A DNA stretch of 64,000 nt from Microcebus murinus (Eukaryota > Chordata > Mammalia > Primates > Cheirogaleidae): NCBI RefSeq assembly GCF_040939455.1, contig NC_134136.1, positions 105,946,014 to 106,010,013 of the forward strand, read 5' to 3'. The notes under the pieces are model-generated. The model worked only from the letters and a program-made list of their open reading frames with translations, was not told where the DNA came from and did no database searches. This document shows, piece after piece, positions 26,200-40,329 of this stretch; positions within the stretch are counted from its first letter, which is position 1, and every line of letters starts with the position of its first letter. A program made the translations under genes and the position numbers.

Positions 26200-26350
26200 T
26201 TTGATACAGGGGATTAAGAGAAAAACAAAATGCATAGTTTCTGCCTTTAAGAAGTTTCTCAACCAAAAGAAAGGAGAAAACTAGCACACTAGAAAGAGTA
26301 AAAACAGTAAGTTCATATATAATCAAATGCTAAGAAGATTGTAGGGCATA
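26200..26350 (-). repeat. Possible L2 relic
   Basis: 'catagtttctgcctttaaga' followed by 'ataatcaaatgctaagaa' and 'gtagggcatactgtgagg' follow the antisense L2 order. Very diverged. Confidence 0.35.
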
Positions 26351-27129
26351 CTGTGAGGCTAGGATAAACTAACAAATACTCTGAAACCATTGAAGATAGT
26401 TATTCACCTAGATTTCCTGATCTCAGAAGTAAAGTTGTTAATAAATGTATTAAGTGCCTATTACATAAATGCTAATATATTTGTGTAACAACAATAGCAA
26501 TAATAATTGCCCTGATCTAAAGCTTAATTTTTAATATCTTTTTTCAACTCTGTCTTATTCTTAGCAATGTTGTCTACCAAATTTAAGTCTTGTTCTGTCA
26601 CTGGGAAAAAAAATTAGTAGTATCCTCCTTTAAATTTCAGATATAACACTATGTTGCAAAAGTGCTCCAGAACTGTACTATAAGACATATTTATTAGCAA
26701 AATCTTAGTGGCGTTCACCATTCCAAAGATTCTGAGTCTGATATTTTGCAAAATGATTCATCATCCATAGTTATTTACAATCCAATAGAGAGACGCAAGG
26801 TGTTTTAACCAAAATAATGGAGTTCTGTAAGTGAAATATTAGGATTCAGCCTGTGGATGGGGAAGTAATCTCTGTATAGTCAGATATTCTTATACCCTTG
26901 AAATCGTACTGGGTAGGTGGGTTAATTACTCTGGTTACATATAAGACTGATTCTCTTTCTAATATTTCACTTGAAATCTCTCTCATTGCGTGTGCACACA
27001 CATGTATGTATGTATACAGTTCTTGTATTCCTGTATTTTCTTCATACATGTAATTTTCCCAACTTCAAGCAGATTATTTTGCTTCTTCTCTCCATTTGGA
27101 CTTGACAGTATAGCAACAACCCCTTCTAA

Positions 27130-27850
27130 TTAAGAACTTACATTATAATGAAAGGGTCAAACACATAAATGATTTCAATACAATGCTTTCAATACAAGAC
27201 TTCCAGGAGAAGATAGTAATCATGTAGAATTCAAAGGCATAAACACGAGATAGTCAAGGAAGAGTAGGTTATAGGGCATTCTGAGAAGAGGAAAATGCAA
27301 GTGCAGAGATATAGAACATACTACAGTATGGTGTGTATGGGTATCTCAAGCAGGGCAGTGTTTCTAGAATATTTTAAAGAACAAGGAAAAGAGATGCCCA
27401 GAGATGAAACAGGACACTATTATTATCTGGAAATATATTAGACCTTTAAGCCAGAATCTGGAGCTCAGCATTTCTATGACTGTATGTGGCCTGCTAAGAT
27501 GCTTAGGTGTTGCCTTTTAGGTAATCAGGAACCTTTGAACAGATTTAAGCAGGGAAGTGGCATAGGCATATGTATGTTTCAAATAGATCTCCCTGAAAAA
27601 AATTACAAAGTATGTATTTGAGAAGAGCAGAAATGGAATCAGAGAGACAATGAGGATACAACTGCAAGAATTCAGTGAAAGATTATGAGGATCTGACCCA
27701 GGGCAATGGTACCAGGATAAAAAGACAGGGATAGGATAGGGAAATATTTAGAAAGTAGAGGTGTGAGGATTTAGTGACTGAACAGATGTTGGAGAAAAGA
27801 GAGAGGAAGGAGCAAAGATGACTCTAAATGCTGGGTGTAATCAAACTAAT
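27130..27850 (-). repeat. L2 relic
   Basis: Antisense L2 text: 'gcattctgagaagaggaaaa', 'gcaagtgcagagatatagaa', 'gtaatcaggaacctttgaac', 'agatttaagcagggaagtgg', 'aaagatgactctaaatgctg'. The order is kept over about 700 bp. Confidence 0.65.
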
Positions 27851-29104
27851 TATATAAGGAAATAAACTTTCCTAGATTTCTCAGTGCACCTATAAAAAGC
27901 TCTAGTCTCCTGAAAACCTTCCCACATCATAAGAATGAGATCTGTAGCTATCTGTCTAGTTAATTTCTCTGATCCAAGAGGGCCAAATTGTTATATCCCA
28001 GACTACTGGGTTTCTAGGTTAAGCTCCAAGTTGTCAGAAAGGCTGGACTGGCTATCTCTCTAGGTATTTACATTTCACAAATTATGAAGGCCAGACCTAC
28101 GAGATATTTCTAGCTTGTAAAACCTGAGACACATTGGGCTCTTAAAGAAGTTAGAGTTAGGACTCAGGCTCATTATCTTCCCAAGGAGAACCTTTCAGGA
28201 GAAGAGGGGATGGCTGTCTTCTTTTCTTTTACAAGCAGAGAAAAAAATAATTTTTCTTGCTCTTTCGCCTATGGAGTACCTAGCCACTGAAGTAGGAAAA
28301 CATCAGCATTTATCACATCATCCTAGGGGGAAGTCTTTGGGCAAAAGGAGAGGGGCAGCAACAGTATTTACTGTAAGGTAATTAAAAAAATCTGCTTCTG
28401 ATCCAGAATACCACAAATGCATTCAGGATCAAATGAATAAAACTTAATATTAAAAACCCAACATGAAGAAGGGAGGGTTCTGTGCATGGGGAACAAAGTA
28501 AGGGAGGGTGATAAGCTCAGCTTGGCAAAGTAACATTCCTTCTATAAGAAAGTAATAAAGTCTGATATTTGGAGAGAAGAAAAGGAGATTTAGAGAAAAG
28601 GACATTCTCTTAGCCAGCTCATTTACATTGAGTGTCTACATATCCAAGTTTAATGGGGAGACAGAAGAATAGGATCTCATAAGTGAACCAAAAAGAAACA
28701 TAAGTGGAGAGATTGGGGTAAGTGAGGAGTGTAGACATTTCAAAGAGAGTAAGAGTTTCAAGAAGAAGGCACACAAGCGCAGCTAATCATGATACACAGA
28801 GGTAAAGCAAGATGGGCACTGCAGAGTGTTTATTGCACTTGGTGAGAGCAATTTCAGCGGAGGGCAGTGGCTTTCAGAAATAGGTTTGGTTGGAGAGTAA
28901 GTGGAAGAAGAAGGATTAGGATTTCAAGTAAAATGTATTTGTTCAATGTTTTTTTTTGTTGTTGTTGTTTTTGTTTTTAATTTTCTGAGAAGGAAAAGAG
29001 GAAGAGAGGCCAGGAGGACAGAGAGGATAACAAGATAAAGGGATGAGATGTTCTTTTTAAGATGAGAATGAATTGAAGATAGACTGAAGAATGGAAGCTA
29101 GCAG

Positions 29105-29236
29105 TAGGGTAATTAACCCCACCATGGTTTTCCCAGCAGTGGGTTTTTCAGGATGTGGGACATGCAATGCTAAAACCAGGACAGTCTCAGGAAAATTGGA
29201 CAGTTTCAGGGAAAACTGGACAGTTGGTCACCCTAG
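29105..29236. repeat. Ancient short DNA-transposon-like element
   Basis: The ends 'tagggtaattaac' and, on the other strand, 'tagggtgaccaactg' share TAGGGT(A/G)A(C/T). The inside has repeated 'aggacagt', 'ggacagtttcaggg' and 'ggacagttggtcaccc' motifs. This wording recurs across mammalian genomes, but I cannot name the family with certainty. Confidence 0.4.
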
Positions 29237-29814
29237 CAGAGAAAAATATATTAAAGAACTTGACAGGGAAAAGTGGAGATAATTGATGGAACAAGATCTG
29301 TAAAATAAAGAAATGGACCTTAAAGATCTCATCAAATTTAAAAAGTCCAAGGCACTATTCGATGATACAATTCCATTGTTTACACTGAACAGTAAATAAC
29401 TCAAGGCTGAGGACCACCCATTGTGAGAGACCACTTGTTTGCCCCTTGAGTTGTTGCCAACAACTTAGCTCCACCACAGCTGCACACTTCATTTCTTAAA
29501 TATGAGTCACTGAGGATTAAAATTAGTCTAAAGAAAAGACAAAGGAAGTTCTGTCATTACAAAGACATAAGTACCATTATTTTCACATCATTGACTGAAA
29601 TTAAGAAAAGAAAGTGGATGGAAGAGAGGGTTACACGAATTTCAGAAGATTCAGACTGAATACAAAAGGGGCAAAGAGCCCAAGAAAAAAGGGGAAATAG
29701 TTGGTTTAAGAAAATAAGGGGATAAAGAAAATGGTAATGTTTCTTATTATGTGGACAAAACTATAAATAGTACATGTCATTTTAAACATGGTTATATGTC
29801 AGTTTCTTCTTCAC

Positions 29815-29925
29815 TGATTCACTAAACAAACTTTAAGTAACTACTTTTTATCAGATACTGTTCTAGGCAATGGACTTCAGTGATCATTGTAGCATGGAGT
29901 TTAAGAGACAAAGGTTTATGTAGTA
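29815..29925 (-). repeat. L2 3' terminus
   Basis: 'cactgattcactaaacaaac', 'tatcagatactgttctaggc' is the reverse of the L2 end. Confidence 0.6.
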
Positions 29926-30928
29926 AAAAAAAAAGTAGAATCTGCATTGAAATAATGGAAAATCAATTTTTCAACATCTAATAACTTACCATAAGCTGCA
30001 TATGGTAATGCCATTTATTGCATTTTAAAAGGAAAGAAAATGAAGCCATTTTAAAACAAAACCAAGAACATTCAGTATGACTCTTTGATACTAAGTGTTG
30101 TGTCTCCCAAAGAAAGCCTGTTTGAATGAGGTTTGAGAAAATACATACTCATATATACTGATACGGACTTAGAAATAATAGTTAATTAAAATTTGAAATC
30201 AGAGAGGTCAGTTCATTCGTGTGCTGATATGAAAAGGTATCAGATATAGAGAACTTCTCCCACATACACAAAGAATATATCTTAACAGTATTTAGATGTT
30301 GGTACTCAAATGTAAGGATAATTACTTCCTGAATCCCTTGAACAGATAAAATTATCTTCTTTAAAACATATCCTCTTCCCCATATCTTTTTTCCACCTTT
30401 CCAAAACAGTGAGATTCAAGGGTCCAAAATAGTGATGTGGAAGAATTAGAAGCAATTACTAAAGACTTGCAGCACCTCCATGAAAATAAAATAATATTCT
30501 ATTATGCAAATGAGAAAATATTAGACATACCAAATTGAATTTTCCCTTCAGCTTCTTAAGATCCATGAAATAAACTTATATGAAGCATGCTACTATAATA
30601 TTACAACAGTGGTGAATCCCAAGGTAATCCATTTATTTTGAAGGTTAAATTATCTAATGGAAAGAACTTATATACCATAAGTATTGGCCAACTGGTGACT
30701 GATTGCTGGCTCATTATTAATTCATTCAAAAATATTCATTTTCAACTTATTATGTATAAGGAAGGGAAGATGCAGGAACTTGATCTTTGTCCTTAGTTTG
30801 GTTGAGTAGGTATATTTGTGGTACGTACTTTTATGCTATGAATGTTTTACCAGTGCAAATTGAGGTTCAGATAAGCTAGGGTTTACCTACGGCCATCAGT
30901 TAACTAGACACTTAGAATTCAAATCTTG

Positions 30929-31007
30929 ATAATTCAAACAGTAAAAAAGAACTTTATGTAACCAAAACATTTATAACCCCATAATATTCTAAAATAAAAT
31001 TAAAAAA
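30929..31007 (+). repeat. Very short L1 3' tail with target-site duplication
   Basis: Only about 79 bp of the lemur-type L1 tail ('gtaaccaaaacatttataac', 'cccataatattctaaaat') plus an A-rich end. It is flanked by 'aattcaaatcttga' at 30915 and 'aattcaaatcctga' at 31008, one mismatch in 14. Confidence 0.8.
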
Positions 31008-31914
31008 AATTCAAATCCTGAGATTCTAAAGCTAGGCTGAAAGTATAAAATAAAGCTGAAAGCATAAAATAAAGGCTACCTGAATTATAATGATTTGGAA
31101 GCTACATAAGTAAAAAATCCTAATGGCCATTAAGCAAATTAGAAACTTTAAAAATATCTGAAAGTAATAGAGAAGAACCAACTCATGGATTATTTTTTTC
31201 TGTTCCTCTTGCTTTCTGCTTAAATATTACCAAAGATGCCTAATAATGCCATAAGTGGAAGGAAGTAGCTCAGAACCATGTATGGAGGGGATGAAAAGCG
31301 AGATGCTGATTGGTTTGATGTACCTCAGAGAAGAGAGGGACAGAATGAGAGCTTTGGCCACAGGTGCTCACTTTACAGGGAGAAAAGCTATCTTGCTTTC
31401 ACCTAGAGACAGGGGATGTGGGACCGTATTACTATGGATGCATGCAAAAGCCCTTGCTTTTCAAAACACAAATTTCATTGATTCCCAATGTACAGTGTGC
31501 CTGGACCTGAATTTTACCTATATTCCCACTGAAGTGGCAAAGCCATTCAGAATAAAATCTTGTGGAACGACTACACATCATTTCCTTATTTGTAGGCAGA
31601 ACTTTCCAGAACCATCATGGGAGGCAGACGGAAGTGGTGAAAAGATCATTGTCCTGAGTGGCAGGAGCCCTCGGTTTTAAGTCTGGGCTGGGCCAGAACC
31701 TGGCAATCTAGAAAAGGTCATAAAATCTCCCTGCCCCTTTGCTCATTCATTTGTAAAATGTGGGCATTTGTTAAGTACTTTATCTAAGCTGTAATATCCA
31801 GTTCTAATATTCTATAATCAATGATCTTATCAATGTTTAGATCATTAATTGGCCATAGGCCTGTTCTATTGTGACGATTTGAAAGAGTCTCTGTTAAGCA
31901 TCATTACTAATGAT

Positions 31915-31980
31915 AAAAATTATAACCATAACTTGGCACACAGTATATCCTCAATAAATACTGTTGAATAAAATATAGAG
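31915..31980 (+). repeat. L2 3' terminus
   Basis: 'cttggcacacagtatatcct' and 'caataaatactgttgaataa' form the typical L2 end. Confidence 0.55.
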
Positions 31981-33954
31981 CATCCAGTTAGAAAACCAAG
32001 GTGTGTTGTATGTAGGCCAAGTTGATTTAGATGCAAAATAGACTTGAAGGTGAAAGCCTGGTCTCATGAATCATTAGAGAAAAGAATAATGCTGTCAATT
32101 TGGAAAAATGGAGATATTTTCTTCTGGGCCTACTCTTATGTTCCAGATCCAAAGCTGAGTGTCACCATTGAGGTACTGGGTGGAATTTCCTCAAGAGGTA
32201 GCCATATTACCTCTGCCTTCTTCATCCTAGTGATTTCTTAAAGGAGATGTTCATGTCCAAACCCTCAGAAGTCCATGGTTTGAACTACTGCTTGGGACTT
32301 TTCTTGTAGTCTGCATTGTTAGCTAGGAGAGGAGAGTAACACTAGACAGATCCTGAAATTTAGAGTGATCCAATAATTCTATTCATTCAACAAATGGTTA
32401 CTGAGCAGGCATAAGACAAGGACGTTGACACAGTCATATCTGTAATTTGATTAGTATTTAATAGTTTTATCATCTTGTATTATCATTTTAGTTCCCATAT
32501 TTTTTCTACTTTGTTTCTATGCCTCTTATATTGTTGTTAGGTCTGATAAGAAAGTTGCTGAATACATTCTGTTACCATAGTGACTTTCTTCATTTAAATA
32601 TTTGCCCTATGTATTGAGTACCAAAAACATAAGAAATATTTTAGCAAATACTGATTTAGGGACAGTCAATGGCCAATTAATTTAAAACCAAGATCTTGGA
32701 AAAGGGCAAAGATCCATGGCAGGGTAGCAAGAATGTTGCCTTCAAGAATCTAAAGCAAATGCATAGGGATTCATGAAAGAAAGAAATTTGAAGAAAGAGG
32801 CAACAGAACAAAAAACAGCAACACGGAGATTTTTGTTAATATTCATTTAAGACAGCTAGTATTAGAGAAGTTATAAAAATGGCCACCTGGGTTACAAAGA
32901 AAAGATCACAATAATCTTTTTTTTAGTGTGGTAAGAACACTTACTGTGAGCTTTATCTTCTTAACAAAATTTTTGAGTGCATGAATCAGTATTGTTAAAT
33001 ACAGGTACTAGGTTATACCGCACATCTTTAGAACTTACTGTCTTTCCTAACTGAAACTTTATAGCCATTGAGCAACAATCTCCCACCCCCAATCTCCAGG
33101 AACCATCTTTCTACTCTCTGCTTCTATGAGTTCTACTACATAATCACCTTTAAATAAGATGAAAACAGCTTCATCTTATTTTCATTTCACTTCTGAATAA
33201 AAGTGACGATAAAGGATTATAGTATCAGATATATTATATCTAGCCATTGTTTCAGATGGTCAATAATATGAACAACATTAATTTATAAATGAGATTAAAT
33301 CAATTTGAAAAGTCAATGAATATATTCAAGCCTGAAATTAATTTTTTTAAAAATCTAATTTATTCAAAGAAAAAACATTTTTTGAGTGTTTAGGAGGCAA
33401 ATATGTTTAACAAACTCTTTGTTGAGATTTATTTTTTCTGGAAATCTTTTAAAATAAAAGTTATATTTTCTGAGATCAAGGGCATAGGCTAGCATAGAGT
33501 CCAGCCTGCTTGCTGGTCTGTGATACTATGGAGGAATAGAGGAATAGTTTAGTGCCCACACAGCATCTTGAACAGCTGTTTGACTCTCAATCCTAAGGCT
33601 GGGCTGCTTCCAACAACCACTGGGGAAGTTATTTCCTACTGACAATAATGTTGTTAAGTTCTGAGTTGACCTTGAGAAATTACTGATGAAAATTCAATCT
33701 GTTCCCATGGCCATTTAGAAAATTAGGTCTTAGGTCATTGAGCTTAAACCTTAAATTTTGGAAATTCCGTCTAAAGTGATAGTACAAATGAATGGATTAT
33801 TAGGAAACACTGTGACAAATTAATTTATATCCATTCTCAAGAGACTAAGCCAAAATTTGAGATTGTCAAGTGTGAACAATTTCTGAATCATACCATTTGT
33901 CTCTGTCTATCAACATAATCCAAAAATGGAACCCTTGATTCACTCCAAGCACAT

Positions 33955-34850
33955 ACCCTCAAACAAGATCATTGCCAAGTCTTTCTCATCTCCATAAATG
34001 GCACCATCATTTTCCTATTTGTTCAAGCCATAGACCTCAGAGTCATCCTTGACTCTTTGCTTTCTCTCATACTCCACAGTCAATCTATCTTAAGTTCTAT
34101 TAGCTCTATCTTCAAAATATATCATGGGTCAAATAATTTTTCACCATATCTATCATTTCCACTCTGTCCAAGTCGTCATTATTTCCTTCCTAGATGACTC
34201 CACCACCCTCCTTTCTCTGTGCTTTCAGTTTTGCTCCTCCTATAGTCAATTCTCCATACAGCAGCCAGAGTCAACTTCTAAACACATAAATCAGATCATA
34301 TCACCCCTGCTGAGAGTCCTCCAGTGATGTCTTATTACACACAGAATCAAATCCACCTCTAAACTACAGCCTACAAGACCATTCATTACCTGGCCTTTAC
34401 CTCTCTCTACAACCTACCACTGTCTGCTGCTCTTATTTCCCTTGAGATACACAGCCCATCTTGCTACTGCTGGAATACTCCAAACCTTTTCTTACACAGG
34501 TTGTCTTTTGGCTTTTGAATTTGCTGCTCCTTCTACCTGGAATACTCTTTACCCAAGGTCTTTTGTTTGGCTCACTCACACAGATCTTTGCCCAACATAA
34601 CCTCCTCAGGCCAATACTCCTCAGTCTTTCTCTATCCATGCTTTGTGTATTTTTTCTTCACAGCACTTACTACTACCTGACATGATTTTATATATTAAAT
34701 TATTGGTTCATTGTGTATTTCCCTCACACATAAAATTTGAACATCCGTAAAGGCAGATACTTGTTTTCTTCAGTATTATTTCCTTAGCCCCTGGCATAAC
34801 GAAGGCACTCAATAAATAGTTCCTGAAAGAATCAATAAATTCTGGAAATC
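33955..34850 (+). repeat. Long L2 3' region
   Basis: About 900 bp in L2 order: 'gtcatccttgactctttgct', 'tacaagaccattcattacct', 'cctggaatactctttaccca', 'acagcacttactactacctg', ending 'aaggcactcaataaatagtt'. It is the best kept L2 in the window. Open stretches at 34124-34327 and 34461-34685 are its remnants and do not form an intact ORF. Confidence 0.88.
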
Positions 34851-37604
34851 TGAGTTATGGTATAATTTCTCCTAAAATACATTTATAGGGGAAAGGAAGG
34901 ACACGGGGGTTCATTTGTAATTAAATGGATAATGTGTGTAAACATGCTTTATAAAAGCAAAACACTATACAAATACTATTTTTAAGAGTATTTGTCAAGA
35001 TATCAAAATATTTTGACAAAGTGAGAAAGGAGACCGTAGTAGAGAAGTCAGTTTGTAAATTATTCACATTTCATCTTGTTATAGTCATTAAAGAAAAGCA
35101 GCGATTCCTAGATGACTAGTTTAAGTTTTGATGATATAGCTCATTTTTAGAACACTTAGACTTAGTTTTCAGACGACTCAAATGCCTAGAAATGCAGTTC
35201 TAAAAATAATTTTTAAGTCTTCTCTATTCAGCATCCCTAAATACGACTGCATAGGATATCAAAGTTACACAAGAGTGGTGAAGAAAAGATCAAAAAGGTG
35301 TCTATTTCCTTCAACATACATAAGAAAACATCTTAGAGTAGAACTAAAAGTGAACTCTGCAGGAGAACCAAACTTGTTTAGAAACTCCAAGAGGCCAGAT
35401 CACTGAATGTTGGAATGAATCACTCTATCCCAACCTTTCCTTGTTTTTCAGAGGTGATAGGAAACAATGCATTTTTCTTAACAGAGTGTTGACTTAAATC
35501 TTGACATTCACAAATGGCACTCAAAGATATTTTCTACGTCCCATGGAAAGAAAACTCAGAGAACTCATCAAGCTAACGTATATACTAAAATGTACCCAGA
35601 GTAAGGAGGCCAGAATTGATAAGAGAATTAGCCTAAATAAATGTATACACTACAACGTGATTTCAGGATAATTTTATTGAATTTCTAAACCTCTCCCTCA
35701 CTTTGTGGTGACTTCTGAGGAAATCGAACATGCATAATATATGACCTGACAAATGAACAAGTAAACTACTTTATTCAAGCCTTTTCATTTGTCAACAGCA
35801 TCCAAGCAATAATGGCTTTCTGTCCACTCTTTTAATAATGTATGTATTGATTACTTCCATCTAAATCTTAACCAGAAAATCTCAGGAAGCTTTGAAGGTG
35901 TCCTTAACCATCTCTAGGGAAGGGATTGTAGAGATTTTTAAATTGAAAGATGAAAACCTAAGTACAAACAATTTCATTAGTAAAAATGCAAACAAAAAGT
36001 CATTACCTACAGTGTTCTTGTAATCAAGATCTAATCTTCAATTGGATTTGGGGTAGGAGGAAGGGAATTAACTAAACTAATGGTTTATTGCAGTTCCTCT
36101 TAGAAATTCCCCACTATGATTTGCTCCTTTAAAACTCTCTTTAGGTTAATCACAGAAGTAGACAAGTAATAAATATCACTTTAGTGACTGCTCAAGTAAA
36201 ACAAAGGAAGTCAGTTTCAAAAATATATCTGGACCAGAATAATACACACTAATTGAAAACGAGTCAGTCTAGTGAGGCAAGTAATGAGGAACTGTAAAAG
36301 CCAGGATAATGTATTCAAAAGATATAAAAATTGGTCAGTTTATATTTGCTAAGGCACATTTGAGCTTTAATTATTTATAACACTTCACCGCATATGGAGC
36401 ATTATTTTGTTAATTAGTCTTGAGAGCCATTCAGTTGCAGTTATTTTGCTGCCCAGCTGGTTTGGGGAACATAGATCCACTCCCATGGGTGTGAAAATTG
36501 CTTTGAGGAGTGAGACTGCAGTCCCCAACTACCTTTGTGGACTATCTTGGAATTTTACCTACAGGAAAACCATATACCTCTATATCACAGCAATTGAAAC
36601 TGACTATATAGTTTCCCTACAAGAAAAGGGTACAAGACATATGATATTTTGCTACAAAATATTATCATTAATCTGAAATTGTACACAAAAAGAATATAAA
36701 TTACCTGTTTTATAAACATCCTGATTCATAGAAAATGAAAGTGAAAATGAGCAATATTTGATTATAGCTTCACCTTTTGACATTTTAATGTGATTTGTAT
36801 TCCCATAAAAAGCAACAACCAAAAATATTAATAATCTACAATAGGTAGTAAGCAGATGATTTAAAAAAGTGATACTCAAAATACATAGAGAATAAGTTTA
36901 TGATTATAAGTCACCCATCTTGATACCAAGCATTCTATATGAACAACCATTGAATCAAGAAACCTATAAAGAGCAAGAAAATTTATAACCTTGGAAATAT
37001 GGCAAAGTAAAACAAAAGTCTACAAATACAAAATCTGTCAATTATTAGATCTTGATGGAGTTTTGTATTCATTGTGTTTCCTTTCTCTCTTCCTAATTAA
37101 ATTCAGAAGATCCAAGAGAGAGACTCATTTTCAAGGATTTTTCTTTGTTTTTTTTGTCTACAGGCAACAAGAACATCGCTAACTAGACAGCCCTTCCATT
37201 GCAACTATGAAAGGGCTACCACATAAATGTGACAAAATTCTGAGTAAAACAGAGTGCTAAATTGTTCTCTCATCAACATCCGGAAGTGATGATGTTCTTT
37301 GAGGAAGGAAAGTGTTTTGTGTCAAGGATTTTTCTCAAAAATACCAAGAGAAGCTTGAGAAAGCATTGGGCCAGACTACAAGTAAAAATATTGTGTACCA
37401 AAGTAGCTCTATATAATTTACAAAAGGATGCTTAGTTGGGAATAAAGAAAAAAGTCTTGCAAGAAAGGAAGGAACATTGCTCTCTATTTTTTCTTTCCCT
37501 GCCCTTGGTCTCAGTAGACTAGAGAAGAATGGAAAAGTTTAATATTATTTGATTGCTTGTTTTTTTTTTTCCTTCTCTGCTTTCCTTTCTTCCTTGATTC
37601 CTTT

Positions 37605-38330
37605 GTTCCTTTATGTATTCAGTGTCTACCATGTATGAGGCACTTTATCAGGCAGCACTGGGTATAAAAATGACACTTCCCTCCCCCCTCCCAAGAAAGC
37701 TTCTTGGAGCATATGGTTTAGTGGAATGATTGACATTAATCAAATAGTTACACATATACATAATGATAAAGAATGGTAAGTGATAGAAGTAAAAGTAGAT
37801 GGTGATATGAGAATGTATAAAAGGGAGACATGGTTAATGTGGGCATCAGGGAAAAGCTTACACAATGTCTGAGCCAAGATATAAAGGATTATTAGATGAT
37901 AACCAGGACAACATTATGAATGGCTGGGTGTTCGTAGAAAGGGTTTCAGACAGAGGACCAGCTCCACCCAAGAGGAATATGGAGAATTGGAAAAATCAAA
38001 AAAAAAAAAAAAAAAAAGAGGGGGGCAGTATGGCTAGTATCCAAATAACAGGGGAAGACTAGTAAGAAAAGAGAAGATTGAGGCCAGACCAGCCAGATAG
38101 GGCCTTTTGGCTCCTGCTGAGGATTTGCGTCCTTTCCCAAGAGCATTGAGAAGCCACTAAAGAGTGTTAAGATGAGGACTGACAAAATTCATTTTATGTT
38201 TGTAGACAGATTGCTTTGACTGAAATGTAGAGATTACAGCATAGGCTGGCAAGAGCAGGTGCAGAAAGGTTAGGAGAAATGGCCTCTTATAACTATGATG
38301 ATGACAGCAATAGACAATTAGAGTCAAACA
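37605..38330 (-). repeat. L2 relic
   Basis: Antisense L2: 'gtattcagtgtctaccatgt', 'gtttcagacagaggaccagc', 'aggccagaccagccagatag', 'gcattgagaagccactaaag'. It is interrupted by an A-run at 37999-38017. Confidence 0.75.
37999..38017. repeat. Poly-A run
   Basis: 19 consecutive A inside an L2 relic; no Alu or L1 body precedes it. Confidence 0.85.
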
Positions 38331-39484
38331 ATATTTTGAGGTGACCCAATGAAGTACTGGCAGGGGAAGGGTGGAGGTTGGTCTTCAAGTCCACTATGTT
38401 GTTGTCTGGGTAGGAGAAAATATTTAATATTTAGTGAGAATCTCCAAGTGTTGGGGTTTTGTAGATTATAGCAACAGAAAGATAAAAGAGCAAAAAATTT
38501 CGGGTTCTGAATAGAATTATTAAAATGTTTCATGATTGAATCTACGCTGTACTTGGAAGGAGGTAAAGATGGAGGAACAATGGAACTAATGTAGAAAACA
38601 CAGAGTTATCAATGAGCTGGAAGTCATGTTTAAATTCAAGAAAGGTAATAGGTAAGTATCTGAGCAAGCACCCTAGCCAAGTAGGGATTAATTAACTTCA
38701 TTCTCGTGATTGTTACCCATAACTCTAGGATAACCATCTCCCAAAATCACATTAAATGATAAGTACAAACATTTACCACCAAAGCAAGCAACCAAAACCA
38801 GTAACCAGGGATAGAGAAACAGTATTTATAACAAAATTCTGGCTATAAAGAACCATGACAATTATTTGGACTAATTTCCTCATCCTACATAGCTGAAGAA
38901 CAAAGTAGCAACCACAATGCAACTTATGAAGGAAGATGACTAGATTCTCAGTCTCATGACTGCTAGTGTACTTGCCCAGTGATTCATTTTCTTCGGTTTC
39001 TGGATCTAGAATAAAGTTCATCTTTTGTAGAAATTCTGCCTCATTTAATACATTCTACTTAAAATACTCATCCTTCTCAAAGAATGCTCTTCTACACAGA
39101 CACCAGAGTATTTTGACTTTTTATTCAAAGTTAGAACATTTGAAAAATACAGCACCATTAAATTTCACCTTACCACAAAAGCTATTTAATATTCTGAATT
39201 ATATGAAGGGGAATGGCTAAAGGAGAAACTGGCAGTTTCCTTGGCATTATTTGCAAAGACCCTGGGTCTCCCCTCATACTCTCTTCCCTTCTAATCTCCT
39301 ATATCCTCTTCTCCAGAACAATATAAACCCATGACCTTTCATCAAAATGCCACTTCGTGTCTCCACAGAGATCTTTCCTTTAAGTGCTGAACATATAAAA
39401 GCAGTAACATTTTATCAAGTTTTTATTATTTGCTGGTAATTTATATGGTTTGCTGCTCATTTCTTTTCATGTACCTTTTATTCT

Positions 39485-39625
39485 CATTCCCAAAACACTT
39501 ATTAGTATCCACTCTACACCAGACATTTTGCTAGGCTCTAGGGTCTTAGAGGTGAGCAAGAATAAATCGCTGCCTTTCTCACTTAGAGCCTGGTAGAGAA
39601 GATAGAAATGTAACTCAAAACAAAA
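39485..39625 (-). repeat. L2 3' terminus
   Basis: 'caaaacacttattagtatcc', 'ccagacattttgctaggctc', then 'gcctttctcacttagagcct' is the reverse of the L2 end. Confidence 0.65.
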
Positions 39626-40129
39626 CAAAAAAAGAAATAATAGGTCACTGTTGGAAGATGCCAGCTATCAACTTGTTATTCTGAAAATTGGTAGGGTAGA
39701 AACATTCCTCTTTCCCATCTTATATGAACAGTATCCTGGGTACCCAAATAGTGAATGAGTACACGACATTTTTTTCATAGACCTACTCCAGTGAATAAAT
39801 GAAGAAGGAATGATAGAGATAGGTAATTATCACATTGCAACTCCTAGCCACTGATCATTAATAGCTGCTAAAAGTCACACACACAAAAGAGAAAACAAGG
39901 CATCATGTGCCTTCTGAAGATGTAAGAATATACTAACAGCCATGAGGCAGTCTTGCCAATAATAACAAAAAAAGCCTAAGCCAAGTATGATCAAATCTAT
40001 AAGAACTACACTGCTTATTTAACAGGTAGACACTAGCCACATCTGGCTACTGAACACTTGGAACGTAGCTCTGCTGAATAGAGACAGGCTGTAAATTTAC
40101 ATTTTTATATTGATTGCAGGTTGAAAGGA

Positions 40130-40265
40130 CAATAACAATTGTATTCTAATTCTGTAAGATGTAACCATTAGGGGAAACTAGGTGAAATGTACAGGGAAAT
40201 TCTGTACTATTTTTGTAACTTACTATTAATCTACAATTATTTCAAAATAAAAAGTAATCCAAAAG
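40130..40265 (+). repeat. L1M 3' end
   Basis: 'accattaggggaaactaggt', 'ctgtactatttttgtaactt', 'acaattatttcaaaataaaa' is the common old L1M 3' terminus, ending A-rich. Confidence 0.8.
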
Positions 40266-40329
40266 GGGGATTTAAAAGACAAGTTAATCAAATGTAATGT
40301 GCGGACCTTATCTCAATTCTTATTTAAAC

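Noticed and set aside
31255..31680. 141-codon open stretch on plus strand, antisense to DMD
   Set aside because: No recognisable domain, repeat or splice signals, and codon use is unremarkable. Probably chance in intron 57; transcript evidence would be needed.
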